The position numbers and the translations under genes were made by a program. A stretch of 7,671 nt of DNA. Origin: an uncultured Oscillospiraceae bacterium. Lineage in GTDB: Bacteria; Bacillota; Clostridia; Oscillospirales; Oscillospiraceae. Position 1 is the stretch's first letter. Each line of letters begins with the position of its first letter. Below are positions 1-5,557 of this stretch, piece by piece. The stretch is from positions 1-7,671 of the forward strand of contig CANRBW010000072.1 in assembly GCA_947628975.1 (NCBI GenBank), in the 5' to 3' direction. The notes below the pieces were generated by a model. The model was given only the letters and a program-made list of their open reading frames with translations. It searched no databases and was not told the origin of the DNA.

Positions 1-95
1 ATATTGCATTTCAAATTTGTTTGTGATAGACTGCTAAACAGCTATGGGGGTATCGTTCCAAAAGGAAACGGGAATATATCACCCTTGCAACGTGT

Positions 96-200
96 GCCCT
101 CTCAATGCACTATAATATGAGTTGGGAAGATAGAAAGGGGAACCGCGTGCGCTTGCGGTGGATACTTTCTTGTTTTGGTGGTGCCTCTCCTGTGTATCAA

Positions 201-214
<14 letters not shown>
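96..214. repeat. 11-bp direct repeat GCCCTCTCAAT (two copies)
   Basis: The sequence GCCCTCTCAAT occurs exactly at 96-106 and at 204-214. The second copy forms one arm of an inverted repeat whose other arm is in the tRNA-Ala fragment (ATTGGGAGAGCGC). The rest of 1-246 shows no gene I can support. Recombinase-binding sites at an element end are a possible explanation, but this is inference. Confidence 0.5.
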
Positions 215-306
<92 letters not shown>

Positions 307-307
<1 letters not shown>

Positions 308-346
308 AAAAGAGACAGTCATCCAAAAGGATGGCTGTCTCTTTTT
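307..346 (+). terminator. Intrinsic terminator after tRNA-Ala fragment
   Basis: An 18-bp stem with one G-T pair (arms 307-324 and 329-346, loop AAAA) ends in five T residues. The 5' arm starts with a run of A, so it can also terminate minus-strand transcription. Confidence 0.85.
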
Positions 347-449
347 CTGGTGGAGCCGGGAGAGAACCGCTGACCTCTTGCTGTATGATCTGTCAGCGGC
401 TCCGCCAACGGCGTCAGCCGTTGGCGGTTCGATCCCGCTTATCTCCACC

Positions 450-489
450 AAAAAGAGACAGTCATCCGCAAGGATGGCTGTCTCTTTTT
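450..489 (+). terminator. Intrinsic terminator, second copy
   Basis: The same hairpin as at 307-346 (arms 450-467 and 472-489), but with a GCAA tetraloop in place of AAAA. It directly follows a second tRNA-Ala acceptor tail with CCA (448-450). Confidence 0.8.
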
Positions 490-544
490 CTAGTGGAGCC
501 GGGAGAGAACCGCTGGCCTCTTGCTGTATAATCTGTCAGCGGCT

Positions 545-560
545 CCGCTTATCCCCACCA
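545..560 (+). repeat. Third tRNA-Ala acceptor tail, degenerate
   Basis: CCGCTTATCCCCACCA matches 292-307 with one substitution (CTCC to CCCC). It is followed by a different terminator. It shows that a third tRNA 3' end once sat here. Confidence 0.6.
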
Positions 561-564
561 AGAG

Positions 565-599
565 AAGTCCTGAAACCACAACGGTTTCAGGACTTTTTC
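565..599 (+). terminator. Intrinsic terminator, third in array
   Basis: A perfect 13-bp stem (AAGTCCTGAAACC at 565-577, GGTTTCAGGACTT at 583-595, loop ACAAC) ends in a T-rich tract. It differs in sequence from the two upstream terminators. Confidence 0.8.
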
Positions 600-628
600 T
601 TTTCCTTGCCACCATTTGCGGCCCTGCC

Positions 629-741
629 CATACCAGAATTGTACCAGAATGACAAATGGGCCGCCCGTCACGGCATAACAGCAGATGGAACAGCCCATCA
701 TCTATTGAAACTGGCCCGCTGAAATTCTGGTATGTACCAGG
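629..741. promoter_or_regulatory. TACCAGAAT repeat cluster, candidate integrase arm sites
   Basis: TACCAGAAT occurs at 631-639 and 642-650. Its complement ATTCTGGTA is at 724-732, followed by TACCAG at 736-741. CATACCAGAATT (629-640) and AATTCTGGTATG (723-734) form a perfect 12-bp inverted repeat. The cluster lies between the tRNA-tail array and the 3' end of the integrase gene. Integrases with an N-terminal arm-binding domain recognise short repeats near the element end, so such a role is plausible but unproven. Confidence 0.45.
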
Positions 742-773
742 ACTGTCGGCGAAAGCACAGCGGGTCTTCTATG

Positions 774-1874
774 TTATCGTGAGACTTCAAAGGTTTTGCC
801 GAGCTTGCGGGCGGCGGCTTGGCGCACCTTCTCCTGGACATGGAGATAATGCTGGGTCATCTCTATGTCGGCGTGGCCTACCATACTTTGAATGGTCTCC
901 ATGTCCACGCCCAGGGCCTGGAGCTGGGAAACATAGGTGTGGCGGCAGCTGTGGGGTGTGAGAGGCCGGACACCCACAGCGGACACGGCCGTTTGAAAAT
1001 TGCGTCGGAAGTGGGCAGGGTCAAAGGGCTGGCCGGGTACGCCGCTGTCCCAGAGAAATTGCCCCGCCTGTGAGCGGAGAAACAGAACGCTGGGGCGGAC
1101 AATCTGCGGGACGGGGATATCCCGGAGGCTGTTGGCGGTTTTCGGCGGGCCGATATGGGGCTTGCCTTTGACCAGATTGACGGCTTGCCGGATGTGGATG
1201 CAGGAGCCGTCCGGCTCAATGTGCCGGGGCTCCAGCGCCAGGACCTCCTGCGTCCGCATCCCCGTTGCCAGCATGAGGCGGATGGTGTGGCCCATTCTGT
1301 CCTCGGGCAGCTTTGCCATGAGGGTTTTGACCTCCTGGGCGGTAAAGGCTTCCCGGCGTTTGGTGGGGCCCTGGGAGCGGAGCTTGTCGGCAAAGCGGAC
1401 GGGGTTCTTGCGAATCAGGTCGTTGGCCTCGGCCTTGTGGAAGATTTGAAAAAGCATAGTGCGGAATTTTGCGAGATAGGAGCTGGACTTGCCCTGGGCT
1501 TGAAGGTCCTTGAGAAAGTTTTCGATATCGATGGGCTTAATGGCACTCAATTTGCGTGGGCCGAGACCGGCCTGCAAGAGCTTGAGGGTGTAGCCGTAGC
1601 CCTCATAGGTGGTAGGGGAGACCCGGTCCCGGTAGCTGTCATACCACTTCTGCGCCCATTCCTGAAAGGTCAGGTTTGGGTCAATATAGAGCCCGGCTTC
1701 TACATCGCGCTTGTACGCCTCGGCCTTGTCCTTGGCTTCCTTTTGGGTCTTGCCATAGAAGCTCTTGTAGCGGCGTCTGCCGTCGTCGTGGTAGCCGATC
1801 ATCATACTGCACTCCCACAGGCCGTTAGCCCGCTTGCGAAGCGTTCCCTCGCCGTTGGAGCGTTTTCCTGACAT
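774..1874 (-). CDS. Tyrosine recombinase / site-specific integrase
   Basis: A 366-residue phage-type integrase that would catalyse integration and excision of the element through a covalent phosphotyrosine intermediate. The N-terminal ~60 residues (RANGLWECSMMIGYHDDGRR) resemble the AP2-like arm-DNA-binding domain. A SAM-like core-binding domain follows (about 65-160, with YEGYGYTLKLL), then the catalytic domain. Catalytic residues are visible: Arg in ATGMRTQEVLAL, Lys in GPPKTANSLRDIPVP, HSCRHTY (His-x-x-Arg), the second His in VGHADIEMTQHYLH and the nucleophilic Tyr in the same motif. Length and motifs are complete, so it appears functional. The ATG at 1874 has an AAAGGAGG (1882-1889) seven bases upstream. 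It is the last gene of a minus-strand operon, 23 bases after the zinc-finger gene. Its 3' end faces the tRNA-Ala tails, consistent with tRNA-Ala as target. Confidence 0.95.
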   Translation of the reverse strand: MSGKRSNGEGTLRKRANGLWECSMMIGYHDDGRRRYKSFYGKTQKEAKDKAEAYKRDVEAGLYIDPNLTFQEWAQKWYDSYRDRVSPTTYEGYGYTLKLLQAGLGPRKLSAIKPIDIENFLKDLQAQGKSSSYLAKFRTMLFQIFHKAEANDLIRKNPVRFADKLRSQGPTKRREAFTAQEVKTLMAKLPEDRMGHTIRLMLATGMRTQEVLALEPRHIEPDGSCIHIRQAVNLVKGKPHIGPPKTANSLRDIPVPQIVRPSVLFLRSQAGQFLWDSGVPGQPFDPAHFRRNFQTAVSAVGVRPLTPHSCRHTYVSQLQALGVDMETIQSMVGHADIEMTQHYLHVQEKVRQAAARKLGKTFEVSR

Positions 1875-1897
1875 GGTTTAACCTCCTTTTGCTTCGA

Positions 1898-2758
1898 TTA
1901 CTGTCCCTCCCGCAGACTTCGCTCCTTCACCCGCTTCCTTGTCATTTTGGAGTTATAGGCGCCCCGGCAGCGGGGGGAGCAGTATTCGGCCCGCCGATCT
2001 TCAGCGATGAAGAACTTTCCGCAGTGCTTGCACTGGCGGACGGCCTTGCCCTGCCCGGCGGTGAGGAGGGCGTAGGCCAAGTTGATACAAGTGGTGAGAT
2101 CATACACCTGGGCGGTGAGCCTGGGTGTTTTTTCTTGCCCGTAGGCCATGAGCCAGTCGGCGTGACGGATGGGAAAGGCGACGCCGTCCAGCCCCTCGAT
2201 CCATTGGAGGTAGAAGTCCAGCAGGGTCAAAACCAGGGTGCAGACCGGGACGGCCCCGGAGGACTGGCAGGCCCGCCGGGCGGCCTCGTAGCGCGCCAGG
2301 TAGGCCACATCGTCATTTTCATCCAGATGGAGCGCCATGAGCCGCTGGGCGTATCGGGCGGGGTATGTGGTGGTCACAATGCCCTCCCATATCGGGAGAC
2401 CGTGCCGCCCCGCAAAGGCCACCAGAGCGTCCACAATAGGCTGGCCCTCTTTGGGGCGTGGGGCAAAGAAGTCCCCATGCCGCCAGAACTCCACATCCCG
2501 GAGCGGGAGCATCTTATGGGCGATACAGTATTCCAGAAATGGCTCACGTCCCGCCACCACCGCCCCGGCCTTCACCACCTCCAGAAGCAGACCGTCTATG
2601 TTCTCGAAGGGGTCATAGCGGCGCACCGCCAGAGTGCCCGGAACCAGGTATAAGACACCATCCGTCTGCTCCAGCGAATAGCCACCGTACCGGGGCACAG
2701 CCCCGGAGAAGTGGGTGAAGTTCAGCGTCGGCATGGGCAAGCCCTCTCTTTCCGTCAT
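1898..2758 (-). CDS. Zinc-finger protein of unknown function, co-transcribed with integrase
   Basis: A 286-residue protein (278 if translation starts at the second ATG, 2734). A C-terminal CX2C...CX3C cluster (Cys243, 246, 260, 264; CKHCGKFF and EYCSPRC) is followed by a basic tail (SKMTRKRVKERS), which suggests zinc and nucleic-acid binding, like CGNR-type fingers. The preceding ~240 residues match nothing I can name with certainty; the layout reminds me of the DUF6076 family seen beside integrases in Clostridia. No signal peptide or membrane segment is evident, so it is probably cytoplasmic. The 2734 start has a GAGAGGG eight bases upstream, whereas 2758 has no clear ribosome binding site, so 2734 may be the true start. 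A role in regulating integration or excision is inferred only from the shared operon. Confidence 0.8.
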   Translation of the reverse strand: MTEREGLPMPTLNFTHFSGAVPRYGGYSLEQTDGVLYLVPGTLAVRRYDPFENIDGLLLEVVKAGAVVAGREPFLEYCIAHKMLPLRDVEFWRHGDFFAPRPKEGQPIVDALVAFAGRHGLPIWEGIVTTTYPARYAQRLMALHLDENDDVAYLARYEAARRACQSSGAVPVCTLVLTLLDFYLQWIEGLDGVAFPIRHADWLMAYGQEKTPRLTAQVYDLTTCINLAYALLTAGQGKAVRQCKHCGKFFIAEDRRAEYCSPRCRGAYNSKMTRKRVKERSLREGQ

Positions 2759-2778
2759 AGCTTATCAAAGGGTCATAT

Positions 2779-2807
2779 CACATAGCACAAATATAGCAGT
2801 TTGTCAA
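2779..2807 (-). promoter_or_regulatory. Promoter of zinc-finger/integrase operon
   Basis: On the minus strand: -35 TTGACA (2807-2802), a 17-base spacer, and -10 TATGTG (2784-2779) with an upstream TGC giving an extended -10. It lies 20-45 bases upstream of the zinc-finger gene. Confidence 0.55.
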
Positions 2808-2842
2808 AAAATATCCTGTCAAAACAAGGCGAACGGTTTTGC

Positions 2843-2870
2843 TTGACTGGAAAATTATGGGTGATATAAA
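2843..2870 (+). promoter_or_regulatory. Promoter of HTH/mob genes
   Basis: -35 TTGACT (2843-2848), a 16-base spacer and -10 TATAAA (2865-2870), about 80 bases upstream of the HTH gene. The -10 is overlapped by the GTGATATAA motif. Confidence 0.6.
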
Positions 2871-2951
2871 ATTGCTGTATCATATCACGCCAGACAGAGA
2901 GGGATAGATAGACAAGTGAATGAAATCCTATGACGGAGAGGAGGAACCCAT

Positions 2952-3155
2952 TTGAAGGTAGATTGCCGCAATTTTGAGGAGCTGCCCGCCATGCTGACGG
3001 CGGCGGAACTGGCCGGGGCCCTGGGCATTTCCAGGGCCGGAGCCTACGCCCTGATCCACAGTAAGGACTTTCCCGCCCTGCGGATCGGCAAGCGGCTCAT
3101 GGTGCCAAAGGACAAGCTGACCGCCTGGATCGACCACAACACCGGGGAGGGATAG
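2952..3155 (+). CDS. Excisionase-like helix-turn-helix protein
   Basis: A 67-residue protein with the MerR-type winged HTH common in small excisionases and element regulators. The sequence LTAAELAGALGISRAGAYAL (residues 15-34) is the helix-turn-helix, and FPALRIGKRLMVPKDKLTAWI is the characteristic wing and following helix. Such proteins bind DNA at element ends and bias the integrase towards excision, or act as repressors. Translation probably starts at the TTG at 2952, seven bases after GGAGAGGAGG (2935-2944); an ATG at 2991 preceded by GAGGAG is possible and would leave only the HTH domain. The gene is divergent from the integrase operon and lies about 150 bases before mobC. Exact role is inferred from family and position. 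Confidence 0.8.
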   Translation: MKVDCRNFEELPAMLTAAELAGALGISRAGAYALIHSKDFPALRIGKRLMVPKDKLTAWIDHNTGEG

Positions 3156-3172
3156 CCCCCGCGCTGTTGTTA

Positions 3173-3276
3173 GCAAGCACTGGATTTGTATGGCACAAAT
3201 CCGCTTGGCAGGGGCGGTCTCGCCTGTCGGCTCGGTCGTGCGGTGGACGCGTGCCACTGGCACGCACCGCCCCTGC
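3173..3276. promoter_or_regulatory. Palindrome cluster upstream of mobC, candidate oriT
   Basis: The 146-base gap before mobC holds three hairpins. The first is GGATTTGT/ACAAATCC (3182-3189, 3195-3202) extended by CAAGC/GCTTG (3173-3177, 3203-3207). The second is a perfect 11-bp pair, GCAGGGGCGGT/ACCGCCCCTGC (3208-3218, 3266-3276). It encloses the third, GCGTGCC/GGCACGC (3249-3255, 3259-3265). Transfer origins usually lie next to the relaxosome genes and contain such inverted repeats beside the nick, so this is my best oriT candidate. The nick site cannot be placed. Confidence 0.5.
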
Positions 3277-3301
3277 AACCCCAAGCGAAAGGAGGAAGCC
3301 A

Positions 3302-3553
3302 ATGGGGAAAACCGTCAAGCTGACCATCCGCCTGTCCCCGGAGGATATGGCGGTGCTGAAGTCCCACACGGCAAGGACACGGCTCTCCCAGTCGGCCTAT
3401 CTGCGGAAGCTGATCCGGGGCTATGTGCCCAAGGCGTACCCGCCGGAGGCGTTCTTTGAACTGATGGGACGGCTGAACGAGAAGGGCGGTATCACGCTGG
3501 AGGCGGTCCGGCAGCTCCAGGAGGCCGTCACCGCCCCGGAGAAGATCGGGTGA
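3302..3553 (+). CDS. mobC: MobC-like relaxosome accessory protein (ribbon-helix-helix)
   Basis: An 83-residue basic protein. The N-terminal KTVKLTIRLSPEDMAVLKSH is a beta strand plus helix of the ribbon-helix-helix type, and TRLSQSAYLRKLIRGY is the second helix, as in bacterial mobilisation MobC and similar relaxosome proteins. These bind oriT and help the relaxase open and nick it. The C-terminal ~35 residues (LNEKGGITLEAVRQLQEAV) are helical. The ATG at 3302 is chosen because AAAGGAGG (3288-3295) lies six bases upstream; the frame is open further 5' but runs through the palindrome cluster. Its TGA overlaps the relaxase ATG (TGATG), a sign of translational coupling. The symbol is by family analogy. 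Confidence 0.85.
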   Translation: MGKTVKLTIRLSPEDMAVLKSHTARTRLSQSAYLRKLIRGYVPKAYPPEAFFELMGRLNEKGGITLEAVRQLQEAVTAPEKIG

Positions 3554-4146
3554 TGGCCACCACAGCCATTTGGAGTGTCAAGGGCGACTTAGGCCGGGTG
3601 GTGAACTACGCCGCCAACCCGGACAAGACCACCTTTGAACAAGAGGATCTGTGGGGTCTCCACGATGTGCTGGGCTATGCCACCCAGGACTATAAGACCG
3701 AGAAACAACGGTTTGTGAGCGGCGTCAACTGCATCCCAGAGATCGCCCGCGACCAGATGACGCTGGTCAAGCGGCAGCTTGGCAAGGAGGGCGGCATCGC
3801 CGCCTTCCACGGCTACCAGTCCTTCGCTCCCGGCGAGGTCACGCCGGAGCAGGCCCACAAGATCGGCGTGGAGCTGGCCCGGCGGCTCTGGGGCGACCGC
3901 TTCCAGGTGGTAGTGGCCACCCACCTTGACCGGGCGCACATCCACAGCCACTTCGTGCTGAACGACCTCTCCTTTGTGGACGGCAAGAAGTTCAACGACT
4001 GCAAGGCCACCTATGCCCTCATGCGGCGCGCATCCGACGAGCTGTGCCGGGAGCACGGCCTTTCCGTCATCGAGGCCCCGGAGCAGGGCCGCACCATGAG
4101 CTACGACGCATGGGAGGCCGAGCGAAAGGGCAAGCCCACCTGGTAA
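3553..4146 (+). CDS. mobA: MobP-type relaxase, N-terminal nuclease domain (cut short by TAA)
   Basis: The first 197 residues of a MobA/VirD2-like (MobP) relaxase, which nicks oriT, binds covalently to the 5' end and leads the strand into the recipient. The likely catalytic Tyr is Y19 in GRVVNYAANPDKT. The metal-binding histidine motif is complete: H124-L-D-R-A-H129-I-H131-S-H133-F-V-L-N. The nuclease core is thus intact, but TAA at 4144-4146 ends translation right after GKPTW. The same frame continues afterwards with typical relaxase sequence, so this is a truncation and not a short family member. A one-base change of AAA (Lys) to TAA would explain it. Translation is coupled to mobC; GTG at 3550 is an alternative start. 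A 197-residue product might still nick, but this is unknown. Gene symbol by analogy. Confidence 0.85.
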   Translation: MATTAIWSVKGDLGRVVNYAANPDKTTFEQEDLWGLHDVLGYATQDYKTEKQRFVSGVNCIPEIARDQMTLVKRQLGKEGGIAAFHGYQSFAPGEVTPEQAHKIGVELARRLWGDRFQVVVATHLDRAHIHSHFVLNDLSFVDGKKFNDCKATYALMRRASDELCREHGLSVIEAPEQGRTMSYDAWEAERKGKPTW

Positions 4147-5061
4147 AGCCAGATCCGCCGGGACGTGGACGCCGCCATCGCCCGGTCATTCCTGTTTGAG
4201 CATTTTATCGGCACGCTGAAGCGGCAGGGCTACGAGGTCAAGCTGGGCAAGTACATCGCCGTCAGGCCGCCGGGCAAGGAGCGGTTCGTCAGGCTGAAAA
4301 CGCTGGGGGACAACTACACCGAAGAGGCCATCCGGCAACGGATACGAGCCCATGAGCGGACGCCGCTCTACCACAGGCCACCGCCCCCGCCCAAGAGTCG
4401 GTATGCCATGCGGGGCAAGCCCAAGAAGCTGACCGGCTTCCGGGCGTTGTGTTACCGCTATCTCCACCTGCTGTGCAAGCTGAAAAAGCCGACGGCCCCG
4501 CCGAGACGGAGCCGTTACCTGATGGACGAGATCATCAAGTTTGACCGCTATGTGGAGCAGTTCAAGCTCCTGACGAAGTACCGCATCGACACGGAGGAAC
4601 AGCTTCACACGCTGGCGGAGGCCACTCAAGCCGACCTCGACGCGCTCACCCGGCAGCGGGCAGAACTCTACCGCCAGAAGCGAAAAGATCCCGACAACGA
4701 AACTTTCCGTAAGTTTGACCGCTATGTGGAGCAGTTCAAGCTCCTGACGAAGTACCGCATCGACACGGAGGTGCAGCTTCGCACGCTGGAGGAGGCCGCC
4801 CAAGCCGACCTCGACGCGCTCACCCGGCAACGGGTAGAACTCTACCGCCAGAAGCGAAAAGATCCCGACAACGAAACTTTCCGTTCTGAAATCCAATCTA
4901 TCAATCGATCCATCCGAGGCAGGCGGAAGGAGTTACGTATATGCGCCCAAATCGAGGCCGATATTCCCACCATTCGCCAAAAAATCCATGACCCGATTCC
5001 GCTCCCGCCAAAGCGGGAGAAACCGCCGACCAAACGCAAGACCCGCCAACCCCAGCGGTAG
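4147..5061 (+). pseudogene. Relaxase C-terminal part, separated by an in-frame stop
   Basis: The remaining 304 codons of the relaxase frame. It begins SQIRRDVDAAIARSFLFEHF, the usual continuation after the nuclease domain, followed by KYIAVRPPGKERFVRLKTLG and TEEAIRQRI. The end is a charged, helical, probably coiled-coil region with two copies of a 58-residue unit starting KFDRYVEQFKLLTKYRIDTE, and a basic proline-rich tail. No ribosome binding site precedes the first possible start (GTG 4165), so separate translation is unlikely. Apart from the one TAA no other damage is seen, which implies a recent mutation, read-through, or a sequencing error. With the N-terminal part the protein would be 502 residues, normal for the family. 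Confidence 0.85.
4537..4884 (+). repeat. 174-bp tandem duplication inside relaxase gene
   Basis: Copies at 4537-4710 and 4711-4884 start AAGTTTGACCGCTATG and end GAAACTTTCCGT. They differ at about eight of 174 positions, mostly clustered in the middle. The length is 58 codons, so the frame is kept and the encoded helical segment is doubled. Confidence 0.95.
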
Positions 5062-5066
5062 TGGCG

Positions 5067-5200
5067 TTGCCCTTTGCGGGAGGATACTCCGCCGCTCCGC
5101 TCCCTGTCAAGGCTAAAATGAACCGGCCCGCCCCTGCGTGAGAGGGGCGGGCCGGGCCTTGACCGGAACCGGGCGGCGGAGTAATAGTAGTTAAGGGCAA
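5067..5200. repeat. Four-fold nested palindrome downstream of relaxase
   Basis: Four nested inverted repeats share one centre near 5139: TTGCCCTT/AAGGGCAA (5067-5074, 5193-5200), TACTCCGCCGC/GCGGCGGAGTA (5085-5095, 5173-5183), GTCAAGGC/GCCTTGAC (5106-5113, 5156-5163) and CCGGCCCGCCCCT/AGGGGCGGGCCGG (5123-5135, 5143-5155; 7-base loop). All 40 pairs are exact. No T run follows the stem, so it is not a standard terminator. A folded single-stranded DNA signal (second oriT, single-strand origin) or a structured RNA are possibilities. Confidence 0.8.
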
Positions 5201-5207
5201 ACACCCC

Positions 5208-5236
5208 CAATAGCCGGGCCACAGGCCCGGCTATTG
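5208..5236. repeat. Perfect 13-bp hairpin next to the nested palindrome
   Basis: CAATAGCCGGGCC (5208-5220) and GGCCCGGCTATTG (5224-5236) are separated by ACA. No T tract follows. It may act as a transcription stop for the mob operon or as part of the neighbouring structure. Confidence 0.75.
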
Positions 5237-5297
5237 CTATCTTGGGAGGACGGTTCATTCATCGGTAGATGATCAACTCATTTAACCCTTCCCTGGT

Positions 5298-5326
5298 AAT
5301 GCGTCTTAGCTTGAGACGCATTTTGT
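5298..5326 (+). terminator. Terminator at left edge of AT-rich cargo
   Basis: AATGCGTCT (5298-5306) pairs with AGACGCATT (5314-5322), followed by TTTG. The hairpin core is nearly that of the terminator at 6411-6451. It probably ends transcription from the mob side. Confidence 0.6.
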
Positions 5327-5497
5327 CGAGTCACGCCTTAATTTGAAGGATATTTTATTTTGAATTGTATTTGCTAATTGAGTGTACATTCGCTTTCGGC
5401 CCTGTAACATTGCCATTTTGCATAAAGTGCGCCACACAATGTTGCCGTCAATGTACCATAGTGCGACTTTCTTTTTTAAATATTTTCAAATAGCATA
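5327..5497. other. AT-rich intergenic stretch, no gene seen
   Basis: Between the terminator and the promoter of the cargo gene I see no supported gene. The only notable structure is a weak AACATTG/CAATGTT inverted repeat (near 5406-5444). Composition changes sharply from the GC-rich mob region. Confidence 0.5.
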
Positions 5498-5526
5498 TTT
5501 ACATTTTTCGACATATAGTGTATTAT
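5498..5526 (+). promoter_or_regulatory. Promoter of the AT-rich cargo gene
   Basis: -35 TTTACA (5498-5503), a 17-base spacer, and -10 TATTAT (5521-5526), 31 bases upstream of the TTG start. Confidence 0.6.
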
Positions 5527-5557
5527 GTCTATGGAATAATTTGAGAAGGGGGACTGC

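Larger units (their letters stand above)
2773..2888. promoter_or_regulatory. Three copies of TCATATCAC-type operator in the divergent promoter region
   Basis: TCATATCAC occurs at 2773-2781 and 2880-2888; an inverted near-copy, GTGATATAA, is at 2861-2869. The first overlaps the -10 of the minus-strand promoter. The other two form an inverted pair over and just after the -10 of the plus-strand promoter. This arrangement suits one repressor that controls both the integrase operon and the HTH/mob operon. The small HTH protein or the zinc-finger protein are candidates; neither is shown. Confidence 0.5.
774..5236. mobile_element. Core of an integrative mobilizable element (Int, Xis-like, MobC, MobP)
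   Basis: The combination of tyrosine integrase next to tRNA-Ala tails, excisionase-like HTH protein, MobC and relaxase, without any type IV secretion genes in view, fits an element that integrates by itself and is mobilised by another conjugative element. The stated limits cover only the recognisable core. The left end is probably at or near the tRNA-Ala tails (247-560); the right end is not identified and may lie beyond the window. Confidence 0.7.

Noticed and set aside
46..53. GGGGGTAT could be the 5' acceptor strand of the tRNA-Ala, making 54-246 an insertion or intron in the tRNA
   Set aside because: GGGGGTA can pair with TATCTCC through G-T pairs, but no D-stem sequence follows it and no intron features are seen; an 8-base match is easily due to chance.
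1155..1871. Long plus-strand frames opposite the integrase, also 1889-2653 opposite the zinc-finger gene
   Set aside because: Antisense frames in GC-rich genes; the opposite strand encodes proteins with clear family motifs.
4186..4896. 236-codon minus-strand frame opposite the relaxase C-terminus
   Set aside because: Shadow of the relaxase frame; its internal repeats come from the 174-bp duplication.
4165..5061. Relaxase C-terminal half as an independent gene starting at GTG 4165
   Set aside because: No ribosome binding site before it and the sequence continues the relaxase frame upstream across the TAA.
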